Origin: Pseudocolwellia sp. AS88
Lineage (GTDB): Bacteria > Pseudomonadota > Gammaproteobacteria > Enterobacterales > Alteromonadaceae
Direction: 5' to 3'
Assembly (NCBI RefSeq): GCF_030551755.1
Contig: NZ_JAUPEC010000005.1
Span: forward strand, 62,001 to 126,000
Length of the DNA: 64,000 bases
In this document: piece by piece, positions 26,692 through 35,798 of the stretch
How the letters are laid out: every line of letters begins with the position of its first letter
Numbering within the stretch: the stretch's first letter is position 1
Notes under the pieces: generated by a model
What the model was told of the DNA's origin: nothing
The model's input: the letters and a program-made list of their open reading frames with translations, nothing else
Database searches by the model: none
Made by a program: the position numbers and the translations under genes

Positions 26692-27397
26692 ATGGCAAGA
26701 GTATTCAGATAAATTCGAAAGTGTTTCCTCAAGAGAACAATATTTGATTTTAGCTACTGGCTTAGTGGCTATAATTTTTATTTCTTTTAGTTTATTTATT
26801 GATACCTCTTTAACTAAAGTTGAAGACATTAATGAGAAGTCAGGACGTTTAGTTACAGAAAATCAATCGATTAAGTCATCAATTTCTATTTTTGAAGAAG
26901 CATTAACTGAAGATCCTAACAAAGCTTTAAATAAGCAAATTTCGGTCTATGAAGCAAAAGTAAAAGAAGTTGATGATAAGTTATTATTACTGACATCTGA
27001 GTTGATTGATCCTATTCAAATGCGATTTGCACTGCTTGATATGCTTAAAGTACAAAAAGGTGTATCACTTATTTCCTTTGAATTATTAGGTGCTAACCCC
27101 TTAATGGATAAAGACGGTGATTTAGCTGATAAAAATAATAAAGAAGAACAAGTTACCGCCGATAACCTAGAAGATAACGCAGAGCTAGAGTCTACGATAA
27201 ACTTATATCAGCATGGTATTCGTCTGAAATTAACCGGTAAATATTTCCAACTACGCGATTATTTAACACAATTAGAAGCCATGCCATGGAAGTTTTTTTG
27301 GAAAGACTTTCGCTACACAATTAAAGAATATCCATTAGGTGAGCTAGAAATTGAATTGTATAGCTTAAGTACAAATAAGGAGTTCATAGGTGTATAA
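26684..27397 (+). CDS. mshJ: MSHA biogenesis protein MshJ (PilO-like)
   Basis: 237 residues. Short cytoplasmic N-terminus, one membrane helix about 22-42, a periplasmic coiled coil about 45-105 and a C-terminal domain ending with an EAMPWKFFWKDFRYTIKEYPLGELEIELYSLS-type region conserved in MshJ. PilO/GspM-like partner of the PilN-like protein. Start overlaps the upstream gene by 8 bases, and its end overlaps mshK, so the set is translationally coupled. A charged Asp/Glu/Asn insertion lies about residues 145-165. Confidence 0.85.
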   Translation: MSKWQEYSDKFESVSSREQYLILATGLVAIIFISFSLFIDTSLTKVEDINEKSGRLVTENQSIKSSISIFEEALTEDPNKALNKQISVYEAKVKEVDDKLLLLTSELIDPIQMRFALLDMLKVQKGVSLISFELLGANPLMDKDGDLADKNNKEEQVTADNLEDNAELESTINLYQHGIRLKLTGKYFQLRDYLTQLEAMPWKFFWKDFRYTIKEYPLGELEIELYSLSTNKEFIGV

Positions 27398-27701
27398 ACT
27401 TATATTAATGACTCTGTTAGCAACTTTCTCATTACACAATCAAGCACAAAACATTGATCCTACCAAGCCTTTGACCGGTTCTACTCATGTAGGTAAAGAA
27501 GAATATAAAAAAGGATTGAACTTAGAAACTATTATTTATAGTACTAAAAATAAGTCTGCAATTATAAGTGGAAAGTTAATGAAGGTGGGTGATTATATTG
27601 GTGATCATGAGTTAATCACTGTTAATGCTTCACATGTGATATTACGTTCAGATGAAGAGCGTATCAAACTATCAATGTTTTCTAATGTTGTAACTAAATA
27701 A
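27390..27701 (+). CDS. mshK: MSHA biogenesis protein MshK (PilP/GspC-like)
   Basis: 103 residues with a signal peptide (about 1-19, ending near NQA). The mature protein has the short DPTKPL motif and a single HR-like beta domain (ETIIYSTKNKSAIISGKLMKVGDYIG) as in GspC/PilP, expected to link the inner-membrane PilM/N/O-type complex to the secretin MshL. Overlaps mshJ by 8 bases and lies 2 bases before mshL. Confidence 0.82.
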   Translation: MYKLILMTLLATFSLHNQAQNIDPTKPLTGSTHVGKEEYKKGLNLETIIYSTKNKSAIISGKLMKVGDYIGDHELITVNASHVILRSDEERIKLSMFSNVVTK

Positions 27702-27703
27702 CC

Positions 27704-29440
27704 ATGAAAAGAAACAATCATATGAAATTGTCAAAATTGAGTTTAAATAAGTGTTTAATTTCCCTTTTATCTTTAACGGCATTTGGCTGTCAAACCGTTC
27801 CTGATGCACCAACAGAGATCAATAATGAATTAGATAAAGCAATTCAAGAGTCGACTCAGCGTAAAGCACCTAAACCATTAACTCAGTTACCTAGTTCAGT
27901 TCAACAAGAATTGATGCAACAAAGTATGCAAACGGCAAAAAATGGTTTACTGGCTGAAAAGCGTTTAGAAATTGCTGCAAGCGAAGTGCAAGCAAGAGAT
28001 TTTTTTGCTGCTTTAGTTGATGATTCGTCATATAGCATAGCTGTACATCCTGATGTAGAAGGTACTATCACCTTAAATTTAAAAGAAGTTACCGTTCAAG
28101 AAGCACTTGATGTTATAGAAGAACTTTATGGGTTTGATATTCGTCGCCAAGGCAATATTATTCAAGTATATGCTGCTGGTATGCGCACAGAGACAATGCC
28201 ATTAGATTACTTATTTGTTTCTCGTAGTGGTACTTCAAGTACTAATGTAAATTCAGGTGGTGTTTCAGAAAACGATCCTAACTCTAGCGGCTCCTCTAAC
28301 AACAGTAATTCAAGTAACAGTAGTAATAGTTCTAATAATCAAAATAATAATGGTCAAAACGGACAAAGTAGTAATGGTGGTAGTGGCACCAATATTTATA
28401 CAAGTAATGAATCTAATTATTGGGAAGAATTAAAAGAGAATTTGGCTTCTTTAATTGGTGTTACAAGTGAGAACTCATCTGATAGTCAAGGACGTTCAGT
28501 CATTGTTTCTCCGCAAGCAGGTTTAGTTACTGTGCGAGCCTTGCCTAGCGAGTTGGCTGCGGTGAAGAAGTTTTTAAGTGATTCGCAAGAGCACTTACGC
28601 AGACAAGTTATTATTGAAGCAAAAATCATGGAAGTAACCCTTAACGATGATTATCAACAAGGGGTTAAATGGGATCAAGTATTAGGCCATGCAGGTTCTA
28701 CCGATCTTACCTTTCAAACCACAGGAAATGTTGTTGGCAACGCGATATCTGCAACCTTAGGTGGTATAAGCGGATTAAGTTTTACTAATGCAGACTTTTC
28801 TGGCGTTATAGAGCTATTGTCTACTCAAGGTAATGTGCAAGTTTTATCAAGTCCTCGCATTACAGCAACGAACAATCAAAAAGCGGTTATTAAAGTAGGT
28901 GAAGATGAGTATTTTGTTACTGAAATATCATCAACTACAACAACAGGTACTGCGACTACCACAACTCCTGAAATTCAATTAACACCATTCTTTTCAGGTA
29001 TAGCATTAGATGTTACTCCTCAAATCGACAAAAATGGTGAAGTTATTTTACATGTTCACCCGTCAGTAACACTTACGGATGAACAAACTAAAACTATTCG
29101 TATTGGTGATGATGAATACTCATTACCTTTAGCACAAAGTAGTGTGCGCGAATCTGACACAATTATTCGTGCTAAGTCAGGTGAAATTGTTGTTATTGGT
29201 GGTTTAATTGAAACCCGCAAAGAAGATTTAGAATCTAAAACTCCATTATTAGGCGATATTCCATTTTTAGGCGAGTTATTTAAAAGTAAGAGTGAAACAA
29301 CCCAAAAGAAAGAGCTAATTATTATGCTTAAACCGATAGTGGTTGATCAAGATACATGGAAAACACAATTACAGGACGCTAGAGCATTGTTAAAACAATG
29401 GTTCCCTGAAGAAGTTGAAAACACAAATAGCGAACAGTAA
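27704..29440 (+). CDS. mshL: MSHA secretin MshL, outer-membrane lipoprotein
   Basis: 578 residues, the outer-membrane gate for the pilus. Lipoprotein signal with cysteine at 29 (LTAFGC). Secretin short-domain region about 85-160 (ARDFFAALVDDSSYSIAVHPDVEGTI-type), a low-complexity Ser/Asn/Gly linker about 174-230, a second periplasmic domain about 230-300, and the secretin core about 300-560 with VQVLSSPRITATNNQKA, VTPQIDKNGEVILHVHPSVT and the KSGEIVVIGGLIETR signature. A second ATG at 27722 would shorten it by six residues. The linker is unusually long and repetitive. Confident by motif and position. Confidence 0.95.
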   Translation: MKRNNHMKLSKLSLNKCLISLLSLTAFGCQTVPDAPTEINNELDKAIQESTQRKAPKPLTQLPSSVQQELMQQSMQTAKNGLLAEKRLEIAASEVQARDFFAALVDDSSYSIAVHPDVEGTITLNLKEVTVQEALDVIEELYGFDIRRQGNIIQVYAAGMRTETMPLDYLFVSRSGTSSTNVNSGGVSENDPNSSGSSNNSNSSNSSNSSNNQNNNGQNGQSSNGGSGTNIYTSNESNYWEELKENLASLIGVTSENSSDSQGRSVIVSPQAGLVTVRALPSELAAVKKFLSDSQEHLRRQVIIEAKIMEVTLNDDYQQGVKWDQVLGHAGSTDLTFQTTGNVVGNAISATLGGISGLSFTNADFSGVIELLSTQGNVQVLSSPRITATNNQKAVIKVGEDEYFVTEISSTTTTGTATTTTPEIQLTPFFSGIALDVTPQIDKNGEVILHVHPSVTLTDEQTKTIRIGDDEYSLPLAQSSVRESDTIIRAKSGEIVVIGGLIETRKEDLESKTPLLGDIPFLGELFKSKSETTQKKELIIMLKPIVVDQDTWKTQLQDARALLKQWFPEEVENTNSEQ

Positions 29441-29445
29441 AACCT

Positions 29446-30348
29446 ATGTATTTGTACCACTTTGGTTTACGCGAGTTACCTTTCACGCTGACACCAAATA
29501 CTAACTTTTTTTTAGGCTTAGAGCCTCATAATGAGGCCTTAGCTGTACTACTTACCGCACTAAAAACAGGCGAAGGTTTCATTAAAGTGATTGGCGAAGT
29601 AGGGACAGGGAAAACCTTATTATGCCGGAAACTACTTAACGAAATTCCAGATCACTTTGTTACGGCTTATATTCCTGATCCTTATTTGAAGCCGGACGAA
29701 CTAAGGCGAGCTGTTGCCCTTGAATTAGGTGTAAAACAAGCACAACGTATGTCAGTTCAACTGCTTACGCAGCGTATCCAACAGAAAGTTATTGAACTAC
29801 ATAAAGAAGGGCGATCAGTTGTTCTTATATTGGATGAAGCTCAAGCTTTACCAGAGGAAAGTTTAGAAGCATTAAGACTTTTTACTAATTTAGAAACGGA
29901 AACAAGAAAGCTTTTACAAGTGGTTTTATTTGCGCAGCCCGAATTAGATGAACGTTTGAGTCAGACAAACTTTAGGCAACTCCGTCAAAGAATTACTTTT
30001 GCTTATAAGCTTAGAGCTATGACAAGTATTGAAGTTCAGCGTTATATTGAGCATCGTTTGAAAATCGCTGGGTACAAAGGTGCAACATTATTTAATACAA
30101 ACCTTTGTAAAAAAATAGCCAAGGCAACACAAGGCATTCCTCGGTTAGTGAATATTTTATGCCATAAAATGTTAATGCTAACTTATGGGCAAGGACATTA
30201 TCAAATTAATACAAAACATTTAAAAGCAGCCATTGATGATACAGAAGATACCGCTTTACCAAGCATTAATCTAAGATGGATTTCCACTAGTTTATTACTG
30301 ATGGTTGGTGTTGTTAGCGCTTATATATTTTGGAGATATCAAGCGTGA
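29446..30348 (+). CDS. mshM: MSHA biogenesis ATPase MshM (ExeA-like AAA)
   Basis: 300 residues. AAA ATPase related to ExeA/GspA, thought to help assemble the secretin. Starts MYLYHFGLRELPFTLTPN, the ExeA-type opening. Walker A GEVGTGKT about 50-57 and Walker B VVLILDEAQ about 125-133. A sensor/arginine-finger region RQRITF and a GIPRLVNILCHKML C-terminal lid follow, then one membrane helix about 277-295. Its last codons overlap the GTG start of mshN. Confidence 0.92.
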   Translation: MYLYHFGLRELPFTLTPNTNFFLGLEPHNEALAVLLTALKTGEGFIKVIGEVGTGKTLLCRKLLNEIPDHFVTAYIPDPYLKPDELRRAVALELGVKQAQRMSVQLLTQRIQQKVIELHKEGRSVVLILDEAQALPEESLEALRLFTNLETETRKLLQVVLFAQPELDERLSQTNFRQLRQRITFAYKLRAMTSIEVQRYIEHRLKIAGYKGATLFNTNLCKKIAKATQGIPRLVNILCHKMLMLTYGQGHYQINTKHLKAAIDDTEDTALPSINLRWISTSLLLMVGVVSAYIFWRYQA

Positions 30349-31526
30349 GTGTTATTAACCAAATGCTAAAAGAGCTAGAGGAACGTAACGATCCTCAAGG
30401 CAATAATCCAAATGTTGCTGCATCGCAAAAACAACCTGTTGGTTTGTCTAAAGTTCAGATTGCGCTAATTATATTGTTAATCGTTTTGATAAATATAGGT
30501 GGGATTTATGCTTGGAGTTTGTATTCTGAAAACCAGGATTTAAAACAATCCGTTTATAACAGTTCACAAATAATTGCTGATCATGAGAAGCTTTCCAGTC
30601 AAGAAAAACAAAACACTATAATTGAAAGTGTAAAAACAGAATCACCATTAATTCAAGAACAAGAAAAAAGATCTGTAATAACGCATACTGACAATAAAAC
30701 TGTTGATCATGTTGTTGAAAATCAGCCTCTTAATAAAGTTAAATCAATAACTACACAACAAGGTGAAAATGCTCACCAAGTTCACGCTGTGGGAAATCAA
30801 ACACAACAGGTTAAAGCCGTAGTAAAACAAGAAAAGATTGTTATTACACCGTTAAACGATAATATTAATGCTCAAGAAGATCAAAAAACGTTACTCAACG
30901 AAATGTCTGTGCCAAAAGAGAAACAAGCTTCTTTAAGTATTTCTCGTAGTCATTTATCTGCAGAGCGTGTTGTGCAAAACAAGTTACAAAAAGCTGAGCG
31001 AGCAATTACAGATAACGAAGTGACTAAGGCTGAAAAACTGTTTGAAGAGGTCTTACTCATTCAGCCTGAGCATAAAGATGCACGAAAACAACTGTCTGCT
31101 TTATGGTTTGGTCGTAAACTTTATCGCCCAGCTTTAAATTTACTATCACAAGGGATGGATATATACCCTGATGATATTGATTTTAGGTTAATGAAAGCTC
31201 GTATTTTATTAAATCAAAACAATAATAAAGAAGCGCTTTATGTACTTAATGGTTTTGCAACTGCTCAACATGTCGAGTATCAAGTACTATTAGCCAATAC
31301 AGCACAATTGGTTGGCAACTCAGACAGCAGCATCTTAGCTTATCGTCAGCTTGTAAACTTAGAGCCTCATCAAGGTAAATGGTGGATGGGGTTAGCTGTT
31401 GCACTTGATCGCGATAGTCAATTTGAAAAAGCAAAAACAGCATATAAAATGGCTTTGTCTACCCAGAATTTATCTAGTAATTCTGCGCAATTTATTAGAC
31501 AAAGAATGTCAGAGTTAGGAGAATAA
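30345..31526 (+). CDS. mshN: MSHA biogenesis protein MshN (TPR)
   Basis: 393 residues from GTG 30345 (MSVINQMLKELEERN), the conserved MshN opening; the GTGA overlap with the mshM stop supports it over the ATG at 30330. Membrane helix about 37-57, then a long Gln/Lys/Glu-rich unstructured periplasmic region about 60-210, and tetratricopeptide repeats about 215-390 (KAERAITDNEVTKAEKLFEEVL). Presumed GspB-like partner of MshM or a pilus assembly scaffold. Confidence 0.88.
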   Translation: MSVINQMLKELEERNDPQGNNPNVAASQKQPVGLSKVQIALIILLIVLINIGGIYAWSLYSENQDLKQSVYNSSQIIADHEKLSSQEKQNTIIESVKTESPLIQEQEKRSVITHTDNKTVDHVVENQPLNKVKSITTQQGENAHQVHAVGNQTQQVKAVVKQEKIVITPLNDNINAQEDQKTLLNEMSVPKEKQASLSISRSHLSAERVVQNKLQKAERAITDNEVTKAEKLFEEVLLIQPEHKDARKQLSALWFGRKLYRPALNLLSQGMDIYPDDIDFRLMKARILLNQNNNKEALYVLNGFATAQHVEYQVLLANTAQLVGNSDSSILAYRQLVNLEPHQGKWWMGLAVALDRDSQFEKAKTAYKMALSTQNLSSNSAQFIRQRMSELGE

Positions 31527-31528
31527 TA

Positions 31529-33244
31529 ATGGCGGCACCTAAATTAAAAATGCGCTTGGGTGATTTATTAGTACATGAACATATCGTGACTAATGAACAG
31601 TTAATGCAAGCACTAAATAGTCAAAAATCTACAGGTAGAAAACTAGGTGATACGCTGATTGAGTTAGGTTATATCGGCGAAAAACAATTACTAGAATTTT
31701 TGGCTCAGCAACTTGGGGTTCCATTCCTTGATATTAGCCAAAGACGTATTCCTTCAGAGGTTGCATCATTATTACCAGAAGTACACGCTAGACGTTTACG
31801 TGCATTAATTATCGAAGATTTAGGCGACTCTGTACTCATAGGTATGAGTGATCCTGCTGACTTAGGTGGTTTAGACCAACTTGAGCAGATGCTTGCGCCA
31901 AAACGTTTAGAGTTAGCGGTTGTAATGGAATCACAGCTTTTTGAAGCTTTTGATGGTTTATACCGAAAAACTGCAGATATAGAATCCTTCGCAAGTCAGT
32001 TAGAAGAAGAGTACGATCAAACAGCAGATTTTAATCTAACCACATCTTTTGGTGATGAAGGTGGCGATGCTACGGTAGGCAAGTTGTTACAATCGGTATT
32101 TGAAGATGCGATCCAAATGCGTGCTTCAGATATTCATATTGAGCCTGATGAAAATCAATTACGTATTCGCCAACGTATCGATGGTGTTCTCCAAGAAAAT
32201 ATTTTAAAAGAAAATAAAATAGCATCAGCCATGGTGTTACGTTTGAAATTAATGGCTGGCTTAGATATCTCAGAAAAACGTTTACCGCAAGATGGTCGTT
32301 TTAACTTACAAATAAGTGGTCATAATGTTGATGTTCGTATGTCAACAATGCCAGTTCAGCATGGCGAATCAGTTGTAATGCGTTTGCTTGATCAAACGGC
32401 AGGACTGCTGACTTTTGATGAAACGGGTATGCCTGCAGATTTAATTGCACGTATACGTCATCAAATTAGCCGACCGCATGGCATGGTGTTAGTTACTGGG
32501 CCAACAGGTAGTGGTAAAACAACCACTCTTTATGCAGCCTTGAGTGAATTAAATCAATCAAGTAAAAAAATTATTACCGTTGAAGATCCCGTTGAGTATC
32601 GACTACCTCGTGTTAACCAAGTTCAAATTAACAGTAAAATAGACTTAACGTTCTCCGCTGTATTAAGAACCGCATTACGACAAGATCCCGACATTATTAT
32701 GATTGGTGAGATGCGAGACAAAGAAACTGTTGAGATAGGCTTAAGAGGAGCATTAACGGGGCATTTAGTTTTATCTACACTTCATACTAACGACGCTATA
32801 ACCAGTGCCTTAAGATTAATTGATATGGGGGCTGCTGGATTCTTAGTTGGTAGTTCATTAAGAGCGGTTATTGCTCAACGACTTGTACGAAAAGTATGTG
32901 ATAGCTGTGCAATCGATTATGAGCCTAACAGTCAGGAAAAACTCTGGTTAACTAATTTAGTGGGCGAGAATGCGACATCCCATCAGTTTAAACATGGTAA
33001 AGGTTGTCAGAGTTGCCAGTACACAGGCTACAGAGGTCGAATTGGTGTGTTTGAGCTACTTGAAATGAATGAACCTATGATGACGGCACTTAAAAAAGAT
33101 GACTCTGAAGGTTTCGCAAAGCTAGCTAAAGCTAATCCAACCTTTACGCCATTGGCTATCGCCGCCTTTGATTATGCAACTCAAGGGATCACAAGTGTAG
33201 AAGAAGTTCTGCGTTTAGTTGAAACCGTAGATGTGACAGGATAA
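31529..33244 (+). CDS. mshE: MSHA pilus extension ATPase MshE (c-di-GMP-responsive)
   Basis: 571 residues, GspE/PilB family. The N-terminal MshEN domain (about 8-65) shows both halves of the c-di-GMP-binding pattern: RLGDLLVHEHIVT at 9-21 and, after QLMQALNSQ, KLGDTLIELGYI, ending in LAQQLGVPFLD. In V. cholerae MshE this region binds c-di-GMP and switches on pilus extension. The catalytic core has Walker A GPTGSGKTT near 324-332, an Asp box VEDPVEY, Walker B IMIGEMRD and a His box STLHTND. A zinc-binding CDSC...CQSC tetracysteine lies near 455-500. All motifs are intact. Located 2 bases after mshN. Confidence 0.96.
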   Translation: MAAPKLKMRLGDLLVHEHIVTNEQLMQALNSQKSTGRKLGDTLIELGYIGEKQLLEFLAQQLGVPFLDISQRRIPSEVASLLPEVHARRLRALIIEDLGDSVLIGMSDPADLGGLDQLEQMLAPKRLELAVVMESQLFEAFDGLYRKTADIESFASQLEEEYDQTADFNLTTSFGDEGGDATVGKLLQSVFEDAIQMRASDIHIEPDENQLRIRQRIDGVLQENILKENKIASAMVLRLKLMAGLDISEKRLPQDGRFNLQISGHNVDVRMSTMPVQHGESVVMRLLDQTAGLLTFDETGMPADLIARIRHQISRPHGMVLVTGPTGSGKTTTLYAALSELNQSSKKIITVEDPVEYRLPRVNQVQINSKIDLTFSAVLRTALRQDPDIIMIGEMRDKETVEIGLRGALTGHLVLSTLHTNDAITSALRLIDMGAAGFLVGSSLRAVIAQRLVRKVCDSCAIDYEPNSQEKLWLTNLVGENATSHQFKHGKGCQSCQYTGYRGRIGVFELLEMNEPMMTALKKDDSEGFAKLAKANPTFTPLAIAAFDYATQGITSVEEVLRLVETVDVTG

Positions 33245-33252
33245 GAAATAAT

Positions 33253-34491
33253 ATGGCAGCGTATAGTTATATTGGCCGAGATACTAAAGGTTCTCAAATT
33301 AAAGGAAAGTTAGAAGCTAAAAGCTCAGCTGCGGCAGCAGAACAACTTTCTCGCCAACAAATTATACCTATTTCTATTGAAGAATCTAAAGATGGAGGGA
33401 AACAAACTAGTTTAGGTCAAATAGATATTAATGAACTGCTTGGGTTTGACTTGGTTTCCCTCGATGATCTGATAATATTTTGTCGTCAAATGTACGCCTT
33501 AATGCGATCGGGTGTTCCTATATTACGTGCTATTAATGGTATGGCTGATTCAACTACCTCTGAAAAACTTAAAGCTGCGCTGATTACTGTTTCAGATCAG
33601 CTTGAAGGTGGTTACACACTTTCTACAGCAATGAATCAACATCCTAAAATTTTCCCTCCGTTATTTATTTCTCTTGTACATGTAGGTGAAAATACAGGTA
33701 AGTTAGACGATGCTTTTGCGAAATTAGCCAGCTATTTTGATCGTGAGCAAGAAACCCGTAAAAGAATTAAAAGTGCCTTACGTTATCCATCATTTGTACT
33801 TATAGCAATTGTTATGGCTATGGTCATTCTGAATATTTTTGTGGTACCCACATTCGCGAACATGTTTACCAAATTAGGCGCAGACTTACCTGTGGCGACT
33901 AAGATATTGATCGCCAGTTCAGACTTCTTTCTCAATTATTGGCCTCACTTATTAATTGGCTGTGTATTTGCTTTTTTTGGGGTTCGTCATTACGTGAAAA
34001 CAGATAAAGGTAGATATTGGTGGGATAAACGAAAAGTTAATTTACCTATAGTCGGTAGTATTATAGAACGTTCAATTTTATCAAGGTTTTCTCATAGTTT
34101 TGCTATTGTATTACGTGCGGGTGTGCCCATGACATCAGGGCTGAATTTAGTATCAGATGCTGTTGATAACAGTTATATGAAAGAAAAAATATTAACCATG
34201 CGTAAGTCAATTGAAAGTGGTGAAAGCCTTTTGAGATCTGCAGTCTCAAGTAGTTTGTTTACGTCACTTGTATTACAAATGATAGCAGTTGGTGAAGAAA
34301 CAGGGCGCGTAGATGAACTACTTGAAGAAGTAGGTGAATACTACGAACGTGAAGTAGATTACGAACTAGGTAATTTAACTGCGAAGATTGAGCCTATTAT
34401 GATAATGATTGTTGCAGGAATGGTACTTATACTCGCTTTAGGTATATTTACACCAATGTGGGATATGATGTCAGCATTCCAAGGTAAATAA
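33253..34491 (+). CDS. mshG: MSHA platform protein MshG (PilC/GspF family)
   Basis: 412 residues. Inner-membrane platform that transmits ATPase motion to the pilus base. Two GspF domains: first about 65-190 (FCRQMYALMRSGVPILRAI) and second about 270-400 (FSHSFAIVLRAGVPMTSGL), each ending in membrane helices about 172-192, 222-242 and 378-400. The ATG at 33253 follows mshE by 8 bases. Standard family length. Confidence 0.94.
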   Translation: MAAYSYIGRDTKGSQIKGKLEAKSSAAAAEQLSRQQIIPISIEESKDGGKQTSLGQIDINELLGFDLVSLDDLIIFCRQMYALMRSGVPILRAINGMADSTTSEKLKAALITVSDQLEGGYTLSTAMNQHPKIFPPLFISLVHVGENTGKLDDAFAKLASYFDREQETRKRIKSALRYPSFVLIAIVMAMVILNIFVVPTFANMFTKLGADLPVATKILIASSDFFLNYWPHLLIGCVFAFFGVRHYVKTDKGRYWWDKRKVNLPIVGSIIERSILSRFSHSFAIVLRAGVPMTSGLNLVSDAVDNSYMKEKILTMRKSIESGESLLRSAVSSSLFTSLVLQMIAVGEETGRVDELLEEVGEYYEREVDYELGNLTAKIEPIMIMIVAGMVLILALGIFTPMWDMMSAFQGK

Positions 34492-34525
34492 TGATGAATA
34501 CAGCTTTTATAATTAAAGAGTAGCT

Positions 34526-35026
34526 ATGTATAAACATAAAGCTTCCAATAAAAAACAAAGAACATTAGCCGAAATCGTGATAATTGTTGTTTTGTTAGCT
34601 ATATTAATGATGAGCTTTATTCATTATTTCTTTAAACAAGAAGATCAACTAAAACAAGTAGGGTTTAATAAAGTAACTCAAAGCTTTGCAGGTAAAGTAA
34701 CAGCAGTTCACGCGCAATGGTTTATGGATAAGCAACCTAATATTGTTAAAGCGGTTTTTGATAATAAAGTTCAGCCTATAAAAGTAAATAGTAAAGGCTG
34801 GATAGATACAACGGATGATGCTCTTGCTTGCGCAAAAATCTGGGACATAGTGATCATGGAGCCTATGGTACTCATGAAAATGCCCATAGCCGCTGTAGAA
34901 GTTAAAAAGCATAATATGGATACAGGTAGAATTTGCCAATTTGAATTACCCTTGGGTGAATATTTTCAATATAACTCACAAAATGGCAAAGTTAGCGGTA
35001 CATTATCTCGAAATTATGAGCCGTGA
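34526..35026 (+). CDS. mshF: MSHA biogenesis protein MshF
   Basis: 166 residues. Basic N-terminus (KHKASNKKQR), one membrane helix about 15-36, then a soluble, presumably periplasmic domain with a C-terminal part containing cysteines at about 97 and 146. Short single-pass proteins between mshG and mshB are called MshF in Vibrio and Shewanella; sequence conservation is low, so the name rests largely on position. Role in the pilus is undefined. Confidence 0.75.
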   Translation: MYKHKASNKKQRTLAEIVIIVVLLAILMMSFIHYFFKQEDQLKQVGFNKVTQSFAGKVTAVHAQWFMDKQPNIVKAVFDNKVQPIKVNSKGWIDTTDDALACAKIWDIVIMEPMVLMKMPIAAVEVKKHNMDTGRICQFELPLGEYFQYNSQNGKVSGTLSRNYEP

Positions 35027-35051
35027 AAATTATATATTGAAACAAATATAC

Positions 35052-35067
35052 TTACCCTATAGGGTAA
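35052..35067. promoter_or_regulatory. Perfect 16-bp palindrome upstream of the pilin genes
   Basis: TTACCCTATAGGGTAA reads identically on both strands. It lies in the 99-base gap between mshF and mshB, about 60 bases before the mshB start, one of the larger gaps in the cluster. The arms are contiguous (no loop), which suits a dimeric DNA-binding protein better than an RNA hairpin. An operator role is an inference. Confidence 0.5.
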
Positions 35068-35125
35068 CGTAGTATTGTAAGTAAATCGTTGTTACAATTA
35101 ATTTAATGATAAAAGTTATGGTGTT

Positions 35126-35752
35126 ATGATGAAAAAACAATCTGGTTTTACACTAATAGAATTAGTGATTGTGGTTGCTATTTTAGGTTTCTTAGCGGCA
35201 ACTGCTATCCCTAGGTTTCTTGATTTAACAGATCAAGCTAAACAAGCTAATATCGAGGGTATGGCTGGTGGTTTTGCTACCGCAGTTTCTCTTGCAAGAG
35301 CGCAATGGGAAGCTGAAGCTCGACCGACAGATACATCAGATCGAAATGTTGTTGATTATGATGGTACCTTTGTTCTTTTAACTACTCAAAATACAACTTC
35401 TGGTATTCGAGCTGGTTACATTGTAAGTTCAGTATCTGGAATTAATAGTGGTGAAACATTAGTGACGGGTTTCAGTGATGCCAATTGCTTAGATATAATC
35501 AATAGCATATTGCAACAACCACCAAGAGCTACATCATCTATTACAACGTTAAATGATGTCAACTCAACTGACTATTATGTAACAAATTCAGGGAGTGGTG
35601 CTGATGCTTTATGCCATTACTTCCTAAAAGAGACATTAAATAAAAATGCTTCAGGAGAATTTGTTGAACCATCAGGAACAATAACTGAAGTAGGTAATAG
35701 CTTTACGTATAAACCAGCAACAAGTGAAGTTGTTGTTTATATAAATATTTAA
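35126..35752 (+). CDS. mshB: MSHA pilin-like protein MshB
   Basis: 208 residues. Type IV prepilin: a seven-residue leader MMKKQSG, then FTLIELVIVVAILGFLAATAIPRFLDL, with Glu at mature position 5. The C-terminal domain has two cysteines (near 119 and 171) that could form the pilin disulfide loop. Minor pilin probably needed to start MSHA assembly. Two tandem ATGs (35126/35129) are possible starts. Longer than the major pilin, and 46 bases upstream of it. Confidence 0.9.
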   Translation: MMKKQSGFTLIELVIVVAILGFLAATAIPRFLDLTDQAKQANIEGMAGGFATAVSLARAQWEAEARPTDTSDRNVVDYDGTFVLLTTQNTTSGIRAGYIVSSVSGINSGETLVTGFSDANCLDIINSILQQPPRATSSITTLNDVNSTDYYVTNSGSGADALCHYFLKETLNKNASGEFVEPSGTITEVGNSFTYKPATSEVVVYINI

Positions 35753-35798
35753 TCGTAATAAAAAACATAATAATCACTTTTTAACTGTAGGTACTTTT

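Noticed and set aside
28290-28380. Codon-repeat tract in mshL as a tandem repeat or CRISPR-like element
   Set aside because: It lies in frame inside a secretin gene and encodes a Ser/Asn linker; units are irregular and there are no spacers.
34649-34939. 96-residue minus-strand frame opposite mshF
   Set aside because: Cys/Tyr/Phe-rich translation typical of a shadow frame; mshF on the plus strand fits the operon.
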